Shown here in pieces: positions 37,081-47,066 of a stretch of 64,000 bases of DNA. Source of the DNA: Phytopseudomonas daroniae (GTDB lineage: Bacteria > Pseudomonadota > Gammaproteobacteria > Pseudomonadales > Pseudomonadaceae); assembly GCF_004327285.1 (NCBI RefSeq), contig NZ_QJUI01000012.1, positions 62,001-126,000 of the forward strand. Direction: 5' to 3'. Numbering within the stretch: position 1 is the first letter of the stretch; each line of letters opens with the position of its first letter. Under the pieces are notes generated by a model, which saw only the letters and a list, made by a program, of their open reading frames with translations, ran no database searches and was not told the origin of the DNA. The position numbers and the translations under genes are program-made.

Positions 37081-37719
37081 ATGAACGCAGCCAAACGCCT
37101 TGAAATCTTCCGCCGCCTGCACGAAGACAATCCTGAGCCCAAGACAGAGCTGGCCTACAGCACCCCCTTCGAACTGCTGATCGCAGTGATTCTGTCCGCT
37201 CAGGCCACCGATGTCGGCGTCAACAAGGCCACCGCCAAACTCTATCCGGTGGCCAATACCCCGGAAGCGATTCTGGCGCTTGGCGTCGAGGGGCTCAGCG
37301 AATACATCAAGACCATCGGCCTGTACAACAGCAAGGCCAGGAACGTCATCGAAACCTGCCGCATCCTCGTCGAGCAACACGGCAGCCAGGTGCCGGAAAC
37401 CCGCGAAGCCCTGGAAACCCTGCCCGGTGTCGGTCGCAAGACCGCCAACGTGGTGCTCAATACTGCCTTTCGTCAGTTGACCATGGCGGTGGACACGCAC
37501 ATTTTCCGGGTCAGCAATCGCACCGGCATCGCCCCAGGCAAGAACGTGGTGGAGGTGGAGAAGAAACTATTGAAGTTCGTACCCAGGGATTTTCTCCTCG
37601 ATGCCCATCACTGGTTGATCCTGCATGGCCGATACGTATGCCAGGCACGTAAGCCGCGCTGCGGCAGTTGCCGGATCGAAGACCTGTGCGAATACAAACT
37701 GAAAACCTCTGACGATTGA
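37081..37719 (+). CDS. nth: Endonuclease III
   Basis: The 212-residue DNA glycosylase/AP lyase removes oxidised pyrimidines. The helix-hairpin-helix is LPGVGRKTANVVLNTAF, which carries the catalytic Lys, and the catalytic Asp lies in MAVDTHIFRVSNR. The 4Fe-4S cluster at the end is CQARKPRCGSCRIEDLC. The length is standard. It is probably transcribed with rsxB. Confidence 0.97.
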   Translation: MNAAKRLEIFRRLHEDNPEPKTELAYSTPFELLIAVILSAQATDVGVNKATAKLYPVANTPEAILALGVEGLSEYIKTIGLYNSKARNVIETCRILVEQHGSQVPETREALETLPGVGRKTANVVLNTAFRQLTMAVDTHIFRVSNRTGIAPGKNVVEVEKKLLKFVPRDFLLDAHHWLILHGRYVCQARKPRCGSCRIEDLCEYKLKTSDD

Positions 37720-37826
37720 GGCTTCATATACTTCCTGCATCAGTCGATTGAAAAAATCTTTTTTACTCGCCTGACGTTTGCCCTTATAAGGTCGGCAAAT
37801 GGCCCCTGTAGCCGGGAGTAAAGCGA

Positions 37827-38006
37827 ATGAGCAACGGCAAAGAAGACCTGGAACTGGAAGACGACTTCGTCAGCGACGACACGGACAATAGCGAAGCCCC
37901 CGTGGAAGTGGCGAAAACCAACCTGACCAAGCGTCGCATCATCGACAATTTTCTCGAGGAGCGACGCCTGCACAAGCAGTTGGCCGAATACGACTTCGAC
38001 CTGTAA
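37827..38006 (+). CDS. PA3496-family small putative envelope integrity protein
   Basis: This 59-residue gene was found by reading the plus strand between nth and trxB. It starts at an ATG after GGGAG and encodes an acidic N-terminus (MSNGKEDLELEDDFVSDD) and a basic helical C-terminus (LTKRRIIDNFLEERRLHKQL) ending AEYDFDL. It matches my recall of P. aeruginosa PA3496, which also lies beside nth, and which current annotation calls a putative envelope integrity protein. There is no signal peptide. Confidence 0.82.
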   Translation: MSNGKEDLELEDDFVSDDTDNSEAPVEVAKTNLTKRRIIDNFLEERRLHKQLAEYDFDL

Positions 38007-38037
38007 GACGACGCCCTCGTCGGAGCAGGATGAAAGG

Positions 38038-38065
38038 ATGCCCGTATCAGTCGATACGGGCATCG
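38038..38065 (-). terminator. Strong hairpin between the PA3496-family gene and trxB
   Basis: GATGCCCGTATC pairs perfectly with GATACGGGCATC around the loop AGTC. On the minus strand it is followed by CTTTC, so it may end trxB; it can also serve the plus-strand gene upstream. There is no long T run. Confidence 0.6.
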
Positions 38066-38096
38066 TCGTTCAGAGCATTGGCCTGAAGTTCAGCGG

Positions 38097-39266
<1,170 letters not shown>

Positions 39267-39287
39267 TCACTTTCTGGAGACACCTTC

Positions 39288-40055
39288 ATGCGCGCCCCCG
39301 TGCTGTCCGGCCCGCAATACCTCAGTGAGGGCCTGAAGCTGGTATTGAGCCCCGGCCTGCGGCTGTTCGTGTTGCTGCCCCTGGCGATCAACCTGATCCT
39401 GTTCAGCCTGCTGATCGGCTTCGCCGTGCAACAGTTCAGCAGTTGGGTCGACACCTTCATGCCGAACCTGCCGAGCTGGCTGAGCTTCCTGCAGTACATC
39501 CTCTGGCCACTGTTCGTGGTGCTGGTGGTGCTGATGGTGTTCTTCACCTTCACCATGCTGGCCAATATCGTCGCCGCGCCGTTCAACGGTTTTCTCGCCG
39601 AGAAGGTCGAGGTAGTGGTACGCGGCGAAGATAATTTCCCGCCTTTCAGTTGGGGCGAGCTGATGGCCATGGTGCCGCGCACCCTGGGCCGCGAGGCGCG
39701 CAAGCTCGCTTACTTCCTGCCGCGGGCACTGGGCCTGCTGATCCTTTCCTTCATTCCGGTGGTCAACCTGGTTGCGGCGCCGCTGTGGCTGCTGTTCGGC
39801 GTATGGATGATGGCAATCCAGTACATCGACTACCCCGCCGACAACAACAAGGTGAGCTGGCAGGACATGCTCGCCTGGCTGCGCGAGAAACGCTGGCAGT
39901 CTCTGGGCTTCGGCGGCATCACCTATGCCGTGCTACTGATTCCCTTCGTCAATATCCTGATGATGCCGGCAGCCGTAGCGGGCGCGACCCTGTTCTGGGT
40001 GCGTGAAGGCGGCGTCAGCGATGGCTCGCGCGCTGTCACGCAAACGCCACATTGA
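39288..40055 (+). CDS. cysZ: Sulphate transporter CysZ
   Basis: The 255-residue inner-membrane protein imports sulphate for cysteine synthesis. It has hydrophobic hairpins such as [20 protein letters not shown] and the conserved [10 protein letters not shown] segment, which is typical of CysZ/EI24-family proteins. The ATG at 39288 follows CTGGAG; the upstream open frame is a shadow. The C-terminal [20 protein letters not shown] contains the family-typical YxDYP motif. Confidence 0.92.
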   Translation: MRAPVLSGPQYLSEGLKLVLSPGLRLFVLLPLAINLILFSLLIGFAVQQFSSWVDTFMPNLPSWLSFLQYILWPLFVVLVVLMVFFTFTMLANIVAAPFNGFLAEKVEVVVRGEDNFPPFSWGELMAMVPRTLGREARKLAYFLPRALGLLILSFIPVVNLVAAPLWLLFGVWMMAIQYIDYPADNNKVSWQDMLAWLREKRWQSLGFGGITYAVLLIPFVNILMMPAAVAGATLFWVREGGVSDGSRAVTQTPH

Positions 40056-40094
40056 TGTCACAAACGCTACATGGCGGCAGCCCAGACTGCTGTC

Positions 40095-41309
40095 ATGAGC
40101 ACTCCCCCGCTATTCATCGCCCTGGTCAGCGAGACCTTCAGCCCGGAAATCAATGGCGTGGCCAATACCCTCGGTCACCTGGTCACCGGGCTGCGCGCAC
40201 GCGGTCATCGCCTGCAATTGATTCGCCCCAGACAGATCGCCGACGCCCCTGCGGCCAATGATGACGATCTGCTGCTCACCCGCGGCTGGCCGCTGCCCGG
40301 TTACCGCGGCCTGCAATGGGGCCAGTCGGCGCGCCACAAGCTGCTGCGCCTGTGGCGCAGGCAACGCCCGGACGTACTCTACATCGCGACCGAAGGACCA
40401 CTGGGCCTCTCAGCCCTGAGAGCGGCCCGGCGCCTGCGCATCCCGGTGATCAGCGGCTTTCACACCAACTTCCAGCAGTACACCGGGCACTACGGCATCA
40501 CCTTGCTGACACGCCTGCTGACCAACTACCTGCGCTGGTTCCACAACGCCTCGCGCATGACCCTGGTACCCAGCCTCAGCCAGCGTTGCGAGTTGCAACG
40601 CCGCGGTTTCGAGCGCCTGGAATTGCTCGCCCGTGGCGTCGATGCCCAACTGTTCAATCCCGCACGGCGCAACGACGAGCTGCGCCGCAGTTGGGGGCTG
40701 GGCGAGCAGGATATCGCTGTATTGCATGTCGGCCGCCTGGCCCCGGAGAAGAACCTGGACTTGCTGGTCAGCACTTTCGAGGCCCTGCAGAAACAACGCA
40801 CGGCGCAGCGGCTCAGGCTGATCGTGGTCGGTGACGGCCCGCAGCGCGAAAACCTGCAGCAGCAACTGCCAGATGCATTGTTCTGCGGTATACAACGCGG
40901 CGAAACGTTGGCCGAGCATTACGCCAGCGGCGATCTGTTTCTATTCCCCAGTCTCTCGGAAACCTTCGGCAACGTGCTGCTCGAAGCCATGGCCGCGGGC
41001 CTTGGCGTGGTCGCCTTCGACCAGGCGGCAGCCGCTCAACACGTCGAGCACGGGCACAACGGCATGCTGGCCAGCGTCGACGATGAACAGAGCTTTATCG
41101 ACGCCGCCCACTGGCTCCTTGAGAACCGGGAAAACCTGCGCCGCATGCGCCTGAATGCGCGCCGGCACGCGGCCAGGCAGAACTGGTCGGCAATCATCGA
41201 ACAGTTCGAAAACCACCTGCACGGCGCCATGCTCGGCAGCGATACACAGACCGCCGGGCGTGCCTCGCTGGCTATCGAAACCAAGCGGGCACACAAAAAG
41301 GCGGTCTGA
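40095..41309 (+). CDS. GT4-type glycosyltransferase
   Basis: The 404-residue protein has a GT-B fold. The N-terminal acceptor domain opens FIALVSETFSPEINGVANTL, and the C-terminal donor domain has LHVGRLAPEKNLDLLV and the E-x7-E region FPSLSETFGNVLLEAMAAGLGVV. Close relatives attach mannose or glucosamine to lipids, such as phosphatidylinositol-type or diacylglycerol glycosyltransferases. An ATG at 40071 is an alternative start; neither has a strong ribosome site. It is 39 bp after cysZ, but a link is unlikely. Acceptor unknown. Confidence 0.88.
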   Translation: MSTPPLFIALVSETFSPEINGVANTLGHLVTGLRARGHRLQLIRPRQIADAPAANDDDLLLTRGWPLPGYRGLQWGQSARHKLLRLWRRQRPDVLYIATEGPLGLSALRAARRLRIPVISGFHTNFQQYTGHYGITLLTRLLTNYLRWFHNASRMTLVPSLSQRCELQRRGFERLELLARGVDAQLFNPARRNDELRRSWGLGEQDIAVLHVGRLAPEKNLDLLVSTFEALQKQRTAQRLRLIVVGDGPQRENLQQQLPDALFCGIQRGETLAEHYASGDLFLFPSLSETFGNVLLEAMAAGLGVVAFDQAAAAQHVEHGHNGMLASVDDEQSFIDAAHWLLENRENLRRMRLNARRHAARQNWSAIIEQFENHLHGAMLGSDTQTAGRASLAIETKRAHKKAV

Positions 41310-41313
41310 TCGG

Positions 41314-41796
41314 TCAGGCCAGTGCTTTCTCGATGGCCTGGATCAAGGCAGGATCATCCGGTGCGGTGCGCGGCGAGAAACGCGCCAGCACACGACCGTC
41401 CTGGCCGACCAGAAACTTCTCGAAGTTCCAGGTGATATCGCCTGGAAACTCCGCACCTTCACCCACCAGCAGACGATACAACGGGTGGCGGCCACTGCCG
41501 TTGACCTCGAGCTTGCTGCTCAGCGGAAAGCTTACGCCGTAGTTCAGGCTGCAGAACTGGGCGATCGCCGATTCGCTGTCCGGCTCCTGGCCGGCGAACT
41601 GGTTGCACGGCACGCCAAGCACGCTGAAACCCTGGGCGGCGTACACTTGCTGCAAACGCTCCAGCCCCGCATATTGCGGTGTGAGCCCGCATTTGGAAGC
41701 GACATTGACCACCAGCACGACCTTGCCCTTGAGCGGAGCCAGAGGCAGCTCCTGGCCGTCCAGTGCGTGCAGTGTCAAGTCGTGAAAAGCGCTCAT
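41314..41796 (-). CDS. Glutathione/thioredoxin peroxidase (Cys form)
   Basis: The 160-residue enzyme reduces peroxides. The peroxidatic Cys is in NVASKCGLTPQYAGL (a Cys, not selenocysteine), with the supporting Gln in PCNQFAGQEP and Trp in ITWNFEKFLV, completing the catalytic set. Bacterial Cys forms usually take electrons from thioredoxin. The ATG at 41796 follows CGGAG. It is convergent with the glycosyltransferase gene, 4 bp apart. Confidence 0.93.
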   Translation of the reverse strand: MSAFHDLTLHALDGQELPLAPLKGKVVLVVNVASKCGLTPQYAGLERLQQVYAAQGFSVLGVPCNQFAGQEPDSESAIAQFCSLNYGVSFPLSSKLEVNGSGRHPLYRLLVGEGAEFPGDITWNFEKFLVGQDGRVLARFSPRTAPDDPALIQAIEKALA

Positions 41797-41836
41797 GGTG
41801 TGCTCCGGGCAACGCGAAAACGAGTGAAGAAGGGAC

Positions 41837-41862
41837 AAAAAAGGCGCCTGAAAAGGCGCCCT
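41837..41862 (-). terminator. slyD terminator
   Basis: On the minus strand GGCGCC, loop TTTTCA, GGCGCC, then TTTTTT, about 75 bp after the slyD stop. It also separates slyD from the peroxidase gene. Confidence 0.85.
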
Positions 41863-41934
41863 TCTAGTGACTGCAGCTTAGCAGTCACGGATGACCAGCG
41901 GCCAGCAGCGAAGGATCGACTGCCGACATACGGA

Positions 41935-42420
41935 TCAGTGGTGGTGGCCACCTTCGCCATGCACGTGACCGTGGGCGACTTCTTCAGCGCTGGCATCGCG
42001 CACGTCGACAACCTTGACCGCGAAGGTCAGACGCTGGCCGGCCAGCGGGTGGTTGCCGTCGACGATCACGTCGTCGCCATCCAGCTCGCGAATGGTGACG
42101 ATCTGCATGCCGCCGTCCGGGCCGGAGGCATGGAACTGCATGCCGACTTCCAGCTCGTCGACGCCTTCGAACATCGAACGGTTCAGGGTGGCGACCAGCT
42201 CAGCGCTGTATTCGCCGTAGGCCTCTTCCGGCTCGACGGAGACGTTGACTTCGTCGCCAGCCTGCTTGCCGACCAGAGCCTTCTCGAGACCGACGATGAT
42301 GTTGCCAGCGCCGTGCAGGTAAACCAGCGGCGCGCCGCCAGCGGAACTATCGATCACCTCACCGGCATCGTTGGTCAGGGTATAGTCGATGGAAACGGCC
42401 TTGTTGGCGGCGATTTGCAT
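41935..42420 (-). CDS. slyD: SlyD-type FKBP peptidyl-prolyl isomerase
   Basis: The 161-residue folding factor isomerises X-Pro bonds and acts as a chaperone in the cytoplasm. The FKBP domain is split by the inserted IF domain: VSIDYTLTNDAGEVIDSS and LVYLHGAGNIIVGLEKALVG before it, VIVDGNHPLAGQRLTFAVKV after it. The C-terminus is His-rich but short (GHVHGEGGHHH), enough to bind nickel, yet shorter than in E. coli SlyD. The ATG at 42420 is chosen as the family-like start. Confidence 0.95.
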   Translation of the reverse strand: MQIAANKAVSIDYTLTNDAGEVIDSSAGGAPLVYLHGAGNIIVGLEKALVGKQAGDEVNVSVEPEEAYGEYSAELVATLNRSMFEGVDELEVGMQFHASGPDGGMQIVTIRELDGDDVIVDGNHPLAGQRLTFAVKVVDVRDASAEEVAHGHVHGEGGHHH

Positions 42421-42523
42421 GGGGGCGAACCTTTTGCTCGAGGAAAATGAACGTGAGAGTGTAACCAAGGGTGGATGCGAAAGCGACCCAACCCCTGACG
42501 GGCGGGCCGCATCGGGCATTACC

Positions 42524-42733
42524 GTGGTCGGTTTTGAGCAAGATCATGACGGTCACTGGGTGGCTGTCTTATCTTGTGGCCATACTCAACACCTGCGCCA
42601 CCAGCCACCCTGGCAGAATCGCGCCTGGGTGCTCGATACCACGCAACGGCGCGCGCATATCGGCACGAACTTCACCTGTGGCTGGTGTGTCGCAGCTCTA
42701 GCCGAAACGTCAACAGCCCCTAAGGATCTTTGA
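42524..42733 (+). CDS. DUF3565 protein
   Basis: The conserved core, QDHDGHWVAVLSCGHTQHLRHQPPWQNR and the later CGWC pair (written here as QDHDGHWVAVLSCGHTQHL and RHQPPWQNR), matches DUF3565, which probably binds a metal through its Cys and His. The likely start is the GTG at 42524, giving 69 residues; no ATG precedes the core closely, and the open frame continues upstream through the slyD promoter. The stop abuts the ackA start. Function unknown. Confidence 0.75.
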   Translation: MVGFEQDHDGHWVAVLSCGHTQHLRHQPPWQNRAWVLDTTQRRAHIGTNFTCGWCVAALAETSTAPKDL

Positions 42734-43918
42734 ATGCCCGCACGCAATATTCTGGTGATCAACTGCGGCAGTTCCTCCATCAAATTCGCGCTGGTCGATC
42801 CGGATCAGGCTCAGTTCGCCATCAGCGGCCTGGCTGAACGCCTCGGCAGCGCGGATGCCGCCCTGCACTGGCAGCGAGATGGCATCAAGCACACCCAGGC
42901 GATACCCGGAGACGACCACCGCGCAGCTCTCGCTCACCTGCTACAGCGGGTGCAGGAAACCACCGGCGGCCATCTGCATGGCATCGGCCATCGCGTGGTA
43001 CATGGCGGCGAGCACTTCACCAGCGCTCAGCGCCTGGACGATGAGGTGATCGCGGCGATCCGTGCCGTCGCGCCCCTGGCACCGTTACATAACCCGGCGG
43101 GGTTGCTGGGCATCGAAGCGGCTCTGGCGCTGTACCCGCAACTGCCGCAGGTAGCGGTGTTCGACACCGCCTTTCACCAGAGCCTGCCCGAGCATGCCTT
43201 CCGCTACGCGGTGCCGGAACAGCTGTACCGCGACCACGGCGTGCGGCGCTACGGTTTCCACGGCACCAGCCACCGCTTCGTCAGCGCCCGCGCCACGGAG
43301 ATCACCGGCCTGGCCGTCGACGATAGCGCCTGGCTGGTCGCCCACCTGGGCAATGGCTGCTCGACCTGCGCCGTGGTCAACGGCCAGAGCCGCGACACCA
43401 GCATGGGCCTGACGCCCCTGGAGGGCCTGGTGATGGGTACCCGCAGCGGTGATGTCGACCCCAACCTGCACAGCCACCTTTCGCGCGCCCTGGGCTGGAG
43501 CCTGGAGCAGATCGATCGCATGCTCAACCACGATAGCGGCCTGTTTGGCTTGTCCGGCCTGTCCAACGACATGCGCAGCCTGGAACAGGCCCGCGATGAA
43601 GGGCATGCCGGGGCCACCCTGGCCATCGAGGTGTTCTGCTACCGCCTGGCCAAATCCCTGGCCGCCATGAGCTGCGCCTTGCCGTGCCTGGATGGGCTGA
43701 TCTTCACCGGTGGCATCGGCGAAAACTCGCCACTGATCCGCAGCAAGACGGTCGCCCACCTGGGTCTGCTCGGCCTGCAACTGGACGAAGCCGCCAACGA
43801 GCGTTGCCTGCGTGGCGTCAGCGGCCCGATCCACGCACAGAACCATACTCGGGTGCTGGTGGTGCCCACCAATGAAGAGCGACAGATCGCCCTCGACACA
43901 CTGGCGCTGCTCGACTGA
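42734..43918 (+). CDS. ackA: Acetate kinase
   Basis: The 394-residue enzyme interconverts acetyl phosphate plus ADP and acetate plus ATP. Signatures are [15 protein letters not shown] at the start, the second motif [13 protein letters not shown], and the nucleotide-binding [14 protein letters not shown]. It begins at an ATG behind AAGGA, immediately after the DUF3565 gene. Pta follows at 13 bp, so the pair forms the ackA-pta acetate overflow and acetyl phosphate operon. Confidence 0.97.
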   Translation: MPARNILVINCGSSSIKFALVDPDQAQFAISGLAERLGSADAALHWQRDGIKHTQAIPGDDHRAALAHLLQRVQETTGGHLHGIGHRVVHGGEHFTSAQRLDDEVIAAIRAVAPLAPLHNPAGLLGIEAALALYPQLPQVAVFDTAFHQSLPEHAFRYAVPEQLYRDHGVRRYGFHGTSHRFVSARATEITGLAVDDSAWLVAHLGNGCSTCAVVNGQSRDTSMGLTPLEGLVMGTRSGDVDPNLHSHLSRALGWSLEQIDRMLNHDSGLFGLSGLSNDMRSLEQARDEGHAGATLAIEVFCYRLAKSLAAMSCALPCLDGLIFTGGIGENSPLIRSKTVAHLGLLGLQLDEAANERCLRGVSGPIHAQNHTRVLVVPTNEERQIALDTLALLD

Positions 43919-43931
43919 CACGGAGAACCCC

Positions 43932-46025
43932 ATGCACACCTTCTTCATTTCCCCGACCGGCTTCGGCGTCGGCCTCACCTCCATCAGCCTGGGCCTGGTC
44001 GGCGCACTGGAGCGTGCCGGCCTCAAGGTCGGTTTCTTCAAGCCCATCGCCCAGCCGCATCAGGGCGATGCCGGCCCGGAGCGCTCCAGCGAGCTGGTCG
44101 CCCGTACCCACGGCTTGCATTCCCCCAAGCCGCTGGCCCTCGCCCATGTCGAGCGACGCCTTGGCGATGGCGACCTGGACGAACTGCTCGAGGAAATCAT
44201 CAGCCTCTATCAGGAGGCCGCCAGGGACAAGGACGTGGTGATCGTCGAAGGCATGGTGCCGACGCGCCAGGCCAGTTACGCCGCGCGGGTCAACCTCCAC
44301 CTGGCCAAGAGCCTGGACGCCGACGTGATCCTGGTTTCCGCGCCGGAGCAGGAAAGCCTCAGCGAGCTGTGCGACCGTGTGGAAATCCAGGCCCAGCAGT
44401 TCGGCGGGCCGAAGGATCCCAAGGTGCTCGGGGTGATCCTCAACAAGATCCGCAGTGACGATGGCCTCGACGCCTTCGCCGCACGCCTGCGCGATCACTC
44501 CTCGCTGCTGCGTCACCCGGACTTTCGCCTGCTCGGCTGCATTCCCTGGCTCGACGAACTGAACGCGCCACGTACCCGTGATATCGCCGAACTGCTCGGC
44601 GCCCGCGTGCTCAACGCCGGTGACTACGAACAGCGGCGCATGCTGAAGATCGTACTCTGTGCCCGTGCGGTGGCCAACACCGTGCAATTGCTCAAACCCG
44701 GTACGCTGGTGGTGACGCCCGGCGACCGCGACGACATCATCCTCGCCGCCAGCCTGGCCGCCATGAACGGCATGCCGCTTGCTGGCCTGCTGCTGTGCAG
44801 CGATTTCGCCCCTGATCCACGCATCATGGAACTGTGCCGCGGAGCTCTGCAAAGCGGCCTGCCGGTGATGACCGTGAGCACCGGCTCCTACGACACCGCC
44901 ACCAACCTGAACCGCCTGAACAAGGAAATTCCGGTGGACGACAAGGAGCGCGCCGAGAAGGTCGCCGACTTCGTCGCCAGCCACCTCGACCACGACTGGC
45001 TCGCCGCCCGTTGCGGCAGCCCGCGTGAGCTGCGCCTGTCGCCTCCGGCGTTCCGCTATCAACTGGTGCAGCAGGCCAAGGCGGCGAACAAGCGCATCGT
45101 CCTGCCCGAAGGCGCCGAGCCGCGCACCGTGCAGGCTGCCGCCATCTGTCAGGCGCGCGGTATCGCCCGCTGCGTGCTGCTGGCCAAACCTGAAGAGGTT
45201 CATGCCGTGGCTCAGGCCCAGGGCATCGAACTGCCGCCAGGCCTGGAGATTCTCGACCCGGATCTGATCCGCGAGCGTTACGTCGAGCCCATGGTCGAGC
45301 TGCGCAAGGGCAAGGGCCTCAATGCGCCCATGGCCAGCGCCCAGCTGGAAGATACCGTGGTGCTGGGCACCATGATGCTGGCCCTGGATGAAGTCGACGG
45401 CCTGGTGTCCGGTGCCGTGCATACCACCGCCAACACCATCCGCCCGGCGCTGCAGTTGATCAAGACCGCACCGGGCTACAACCTGGTGTCCTCGGTGTTC
45501 TTCATGCTGCTGCCGGATCAGGTACTGGTCTACGGTGATTGCGCGGTCAACCCGGATCCCAATGCCGAACAACTGGCCGAGATCGCTCTGCAGAGCGCCA
45601 ACTCGGCACAGGCTTTTGGTATCCCTCCACGCGTGGCCATGCTCAGCTATTCCACCGGCGACTCCGGCAGTGGCGAGGAAGTGGAGAAAGTGCGCGAGGC
45701 GACCCGCCTGGCCCGCCAGGCCAATCCGGATCTGCTCCTCGATGGGCCCTTGCAGTACGACGCCGCCGCCATCGAAAGCGTGGGCCGGCAAAAGGCCCCC
45801 AACAGCCCAGTGGCCGGGCGTGCCACGGTGTTCATATTCCCGGATCTGAATACCGGCAACACCACCTACAAGGCGGTACAGCGTAGTGCCGACTGCATCA
45901 GTGTCGGCCCCATGCTGCAGGGCCTGCGCAAGCCGGTGAACGATCTATCGCGCGGCGCGTTGGTCGACGATATCGTCTTCACCATCGCGCTCACCGCCAT
46001 TCAGGCCGCCAACATGCACCAGTGA
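43932..46025 (+). CDS. pta: Phosphate acetyltransferase, long form
   Basis: The 697-residue enzyme makes acetyl phosphate from acetyl-CoA. It has three parts: an N-terminal BioD-like P-loop domain (MHTFFISPTGFGVGLTSISL), a central DRTGG domain (TPGDRDDIILAASLA), and the C-terminal catalytic PTA domain from about residue 370 (KRIVLPEGAEPRTVQAAAIC and DGPLQYDAAAIESVG). This is the E. coli-type regulated form. It is co-transcribed with ackA. Confidence 0.97.
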   Translation: MHTFFISPTGFGVGLTSISLGLVGALERAGLKVGFFKPIAQPHQGDAGPERSSELVARTHGLHSPKPLALAHVERRLGDGDLDELLEEIISLYQEAARDKDVVIVEGMVPTRQASYAARVNLHLAKSLDADVILVSAPEQESLSELCDRVEIQAQQFGGPKDPKVLGVILNKIRSDDGLDAFAARLRDHSSLLRHPDFRLLGCIPWLDELNAPRTRDIAELLGARVLNAGDYEQRRMLKIVLCARAVANTVQLLKPGTLVVTPGDRDDIILAASLAAMNGMPLAGLLLCSDFAPDPRIMELCRGALQSGLPVMTVSTGSYDTATNLNRLNKEIPVDDKERAEKVADFVASHLDHDWLAARCGSPRELRLSPPAFRYQLVQQAKAANKRIVLPEGAEPRTVQAAAICQARGIARCVLLAKPEEVHAVAQAQGIELPPGLEILDPDLIRERYVEPMVELRKGKGLNAPMASAQLEDTVVLGTMMLALDEVDGLVSGAVHTTANTIRPALQLIKTAPGYNLVSSVFFMLLPDQVLVYGDCAVNPDPNAEQLAEIALQSANSAQAFGIPPRVAMLSYSTGDSGSGEEVEKVREATRLARQANPDLLLDGPLQYDAAAIESVGRQKAPNSPVAGRATVFIFPDLNTGNTTYKAVQRSADCISVGPMLQGLRKPVNDLSRGALVDDIVFTIALTAIQAANMHQ

Positions 46026-46162
46026 GGGCCCGCCAATTCGAACGCGGAGCACTGAGGCTCGCGTTCGGATCGGCTTGCAGTTCCATCGCCAATCGTTAAC
46101 CTGTGCGCCAACCGCCCCGACGCCATGCTCGAGGCCCTAACCTGCATGAGGTTCGCACATCC

Positions 46163-47062
46163 ATGCTGCATTTTCTGCCTGCCCCATTGCTCGGCCTGCT
46201 GGGCACTTTCCTGTTGGCTCTCAATACACTGTTCTGGTGCTGGCCGCTGTTTGCCGTAACGCTGCTGCGCATCGTCCTGCCGTTGCCTGTGGTGCAGCGT
46301 GGTTGCGATCGGCTGATGACCTTCATCCACGAAGGCTGGATCAGCTGCAACAAGGTCTGGATGCAGCTTCTGGGCAACACCCGCTGGCAGATCGAAGGGA
46401 CGCAGGGCTTCGACTACCAGCACTCCTACCTGGTGACCAGTAACCACCAGAGCTGGGTGGACATCCTGGTACTGCAGTACCTGTTCAACCGACGCATCCG
46501 CCCGCTGAAGTTCTTCCTCAAGCAGGAGCTGATCTGGGTACCGGTAATAGGGCTGTGCTGGTGGGCACTGGGTTTCCCCTTCATGAAGCGCTATTCCAAG
46601 GAATACCTGGCCAGGCACCCGGAGAAAAAGGGCAAGGATCTGCAGACCACACGGCGAACCTGCGACAAGTTCCGGCACAACCCGGTGGGCATCTTCAACT
46701 TCGTCGAAGGCACGCGTTTCACCCCGGCCAAACACCAGGAACAGCAGTCGCCCTACCGGTATCTGCTCAAGCCCAAAGCGGGTGGTATAGCCTTCGTACT
46801 CGACGCCATGGGTGAACAACTGCACGGCATCATCAATGTCACGCTGCATTACCCTCAGGGCAGCCCGGGGTTCTGGGCGCTACTCAGCGGCCAGTTGGAG
46901 GAAGTGGTGGTGGTCATCGAACAATTACCGATTCCGACGCACTTCATCGGCCGCGCCTACGATCAGGACGAGGCCTACCGCAAAGAATTCCAGCAATGGA
47001 TCAACGCGCTCTGGCAGGCCAAGGATAGCCAGTTGACACGGCTGCATCAGCAGCACCCATGA
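46163..47062 (+). CDS. YihG-like membrane acyltransferase
   Basis: The 299-residue protein is a PlsC-fold acyltransferase. Its active site is NHQSWVD (the H-x4-D motif), with the acceptor motif FVEGTRFT. The first 60 residues hold one or two membrane helices. E. coli YihG is an inner-membrane lysophospholipid acyltransferase that tunes acyl composition. The ATG at 46163 follows GAGGT. It stands alone between pta and the convergent GGDEF gene (4 bp apart). Confidence 0.9.
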   Translation: MLHFLPAPLLGLLGTFLLALNTLFWCWPLFAVTLLRIVLPLPVVQRGCDRLMTFIHEGWISCNKVWMQLLGNTRWQIEGTQGFDYQHSYLVTSNHQSWVDILVLQYLFNRRIRPLKFFLKQELIWVPVIGLCWWALGFPFMKRYSKEYLARHPEKKGKDLQTTRRTCDKFRHNPVGIFNFVEGTRFTPAKHQEQQSPYRYLLKPKAGGIAFVLDAMGEQLHGIINVTLHYPQGSPGFWALLSGQLEEVVVVIEQLPIPTHFIGRAYDQDEAYRKEFQQWINALWQAKDSQLTRLHQQHP

Positions 47063-47066
47063 ACCC

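Noticed and set aside
43818..45791. 657-codon open frame opposite pta
   Set aside because: It is a shadow of pta with a His/Gly/Gln-rich, low-information translation.
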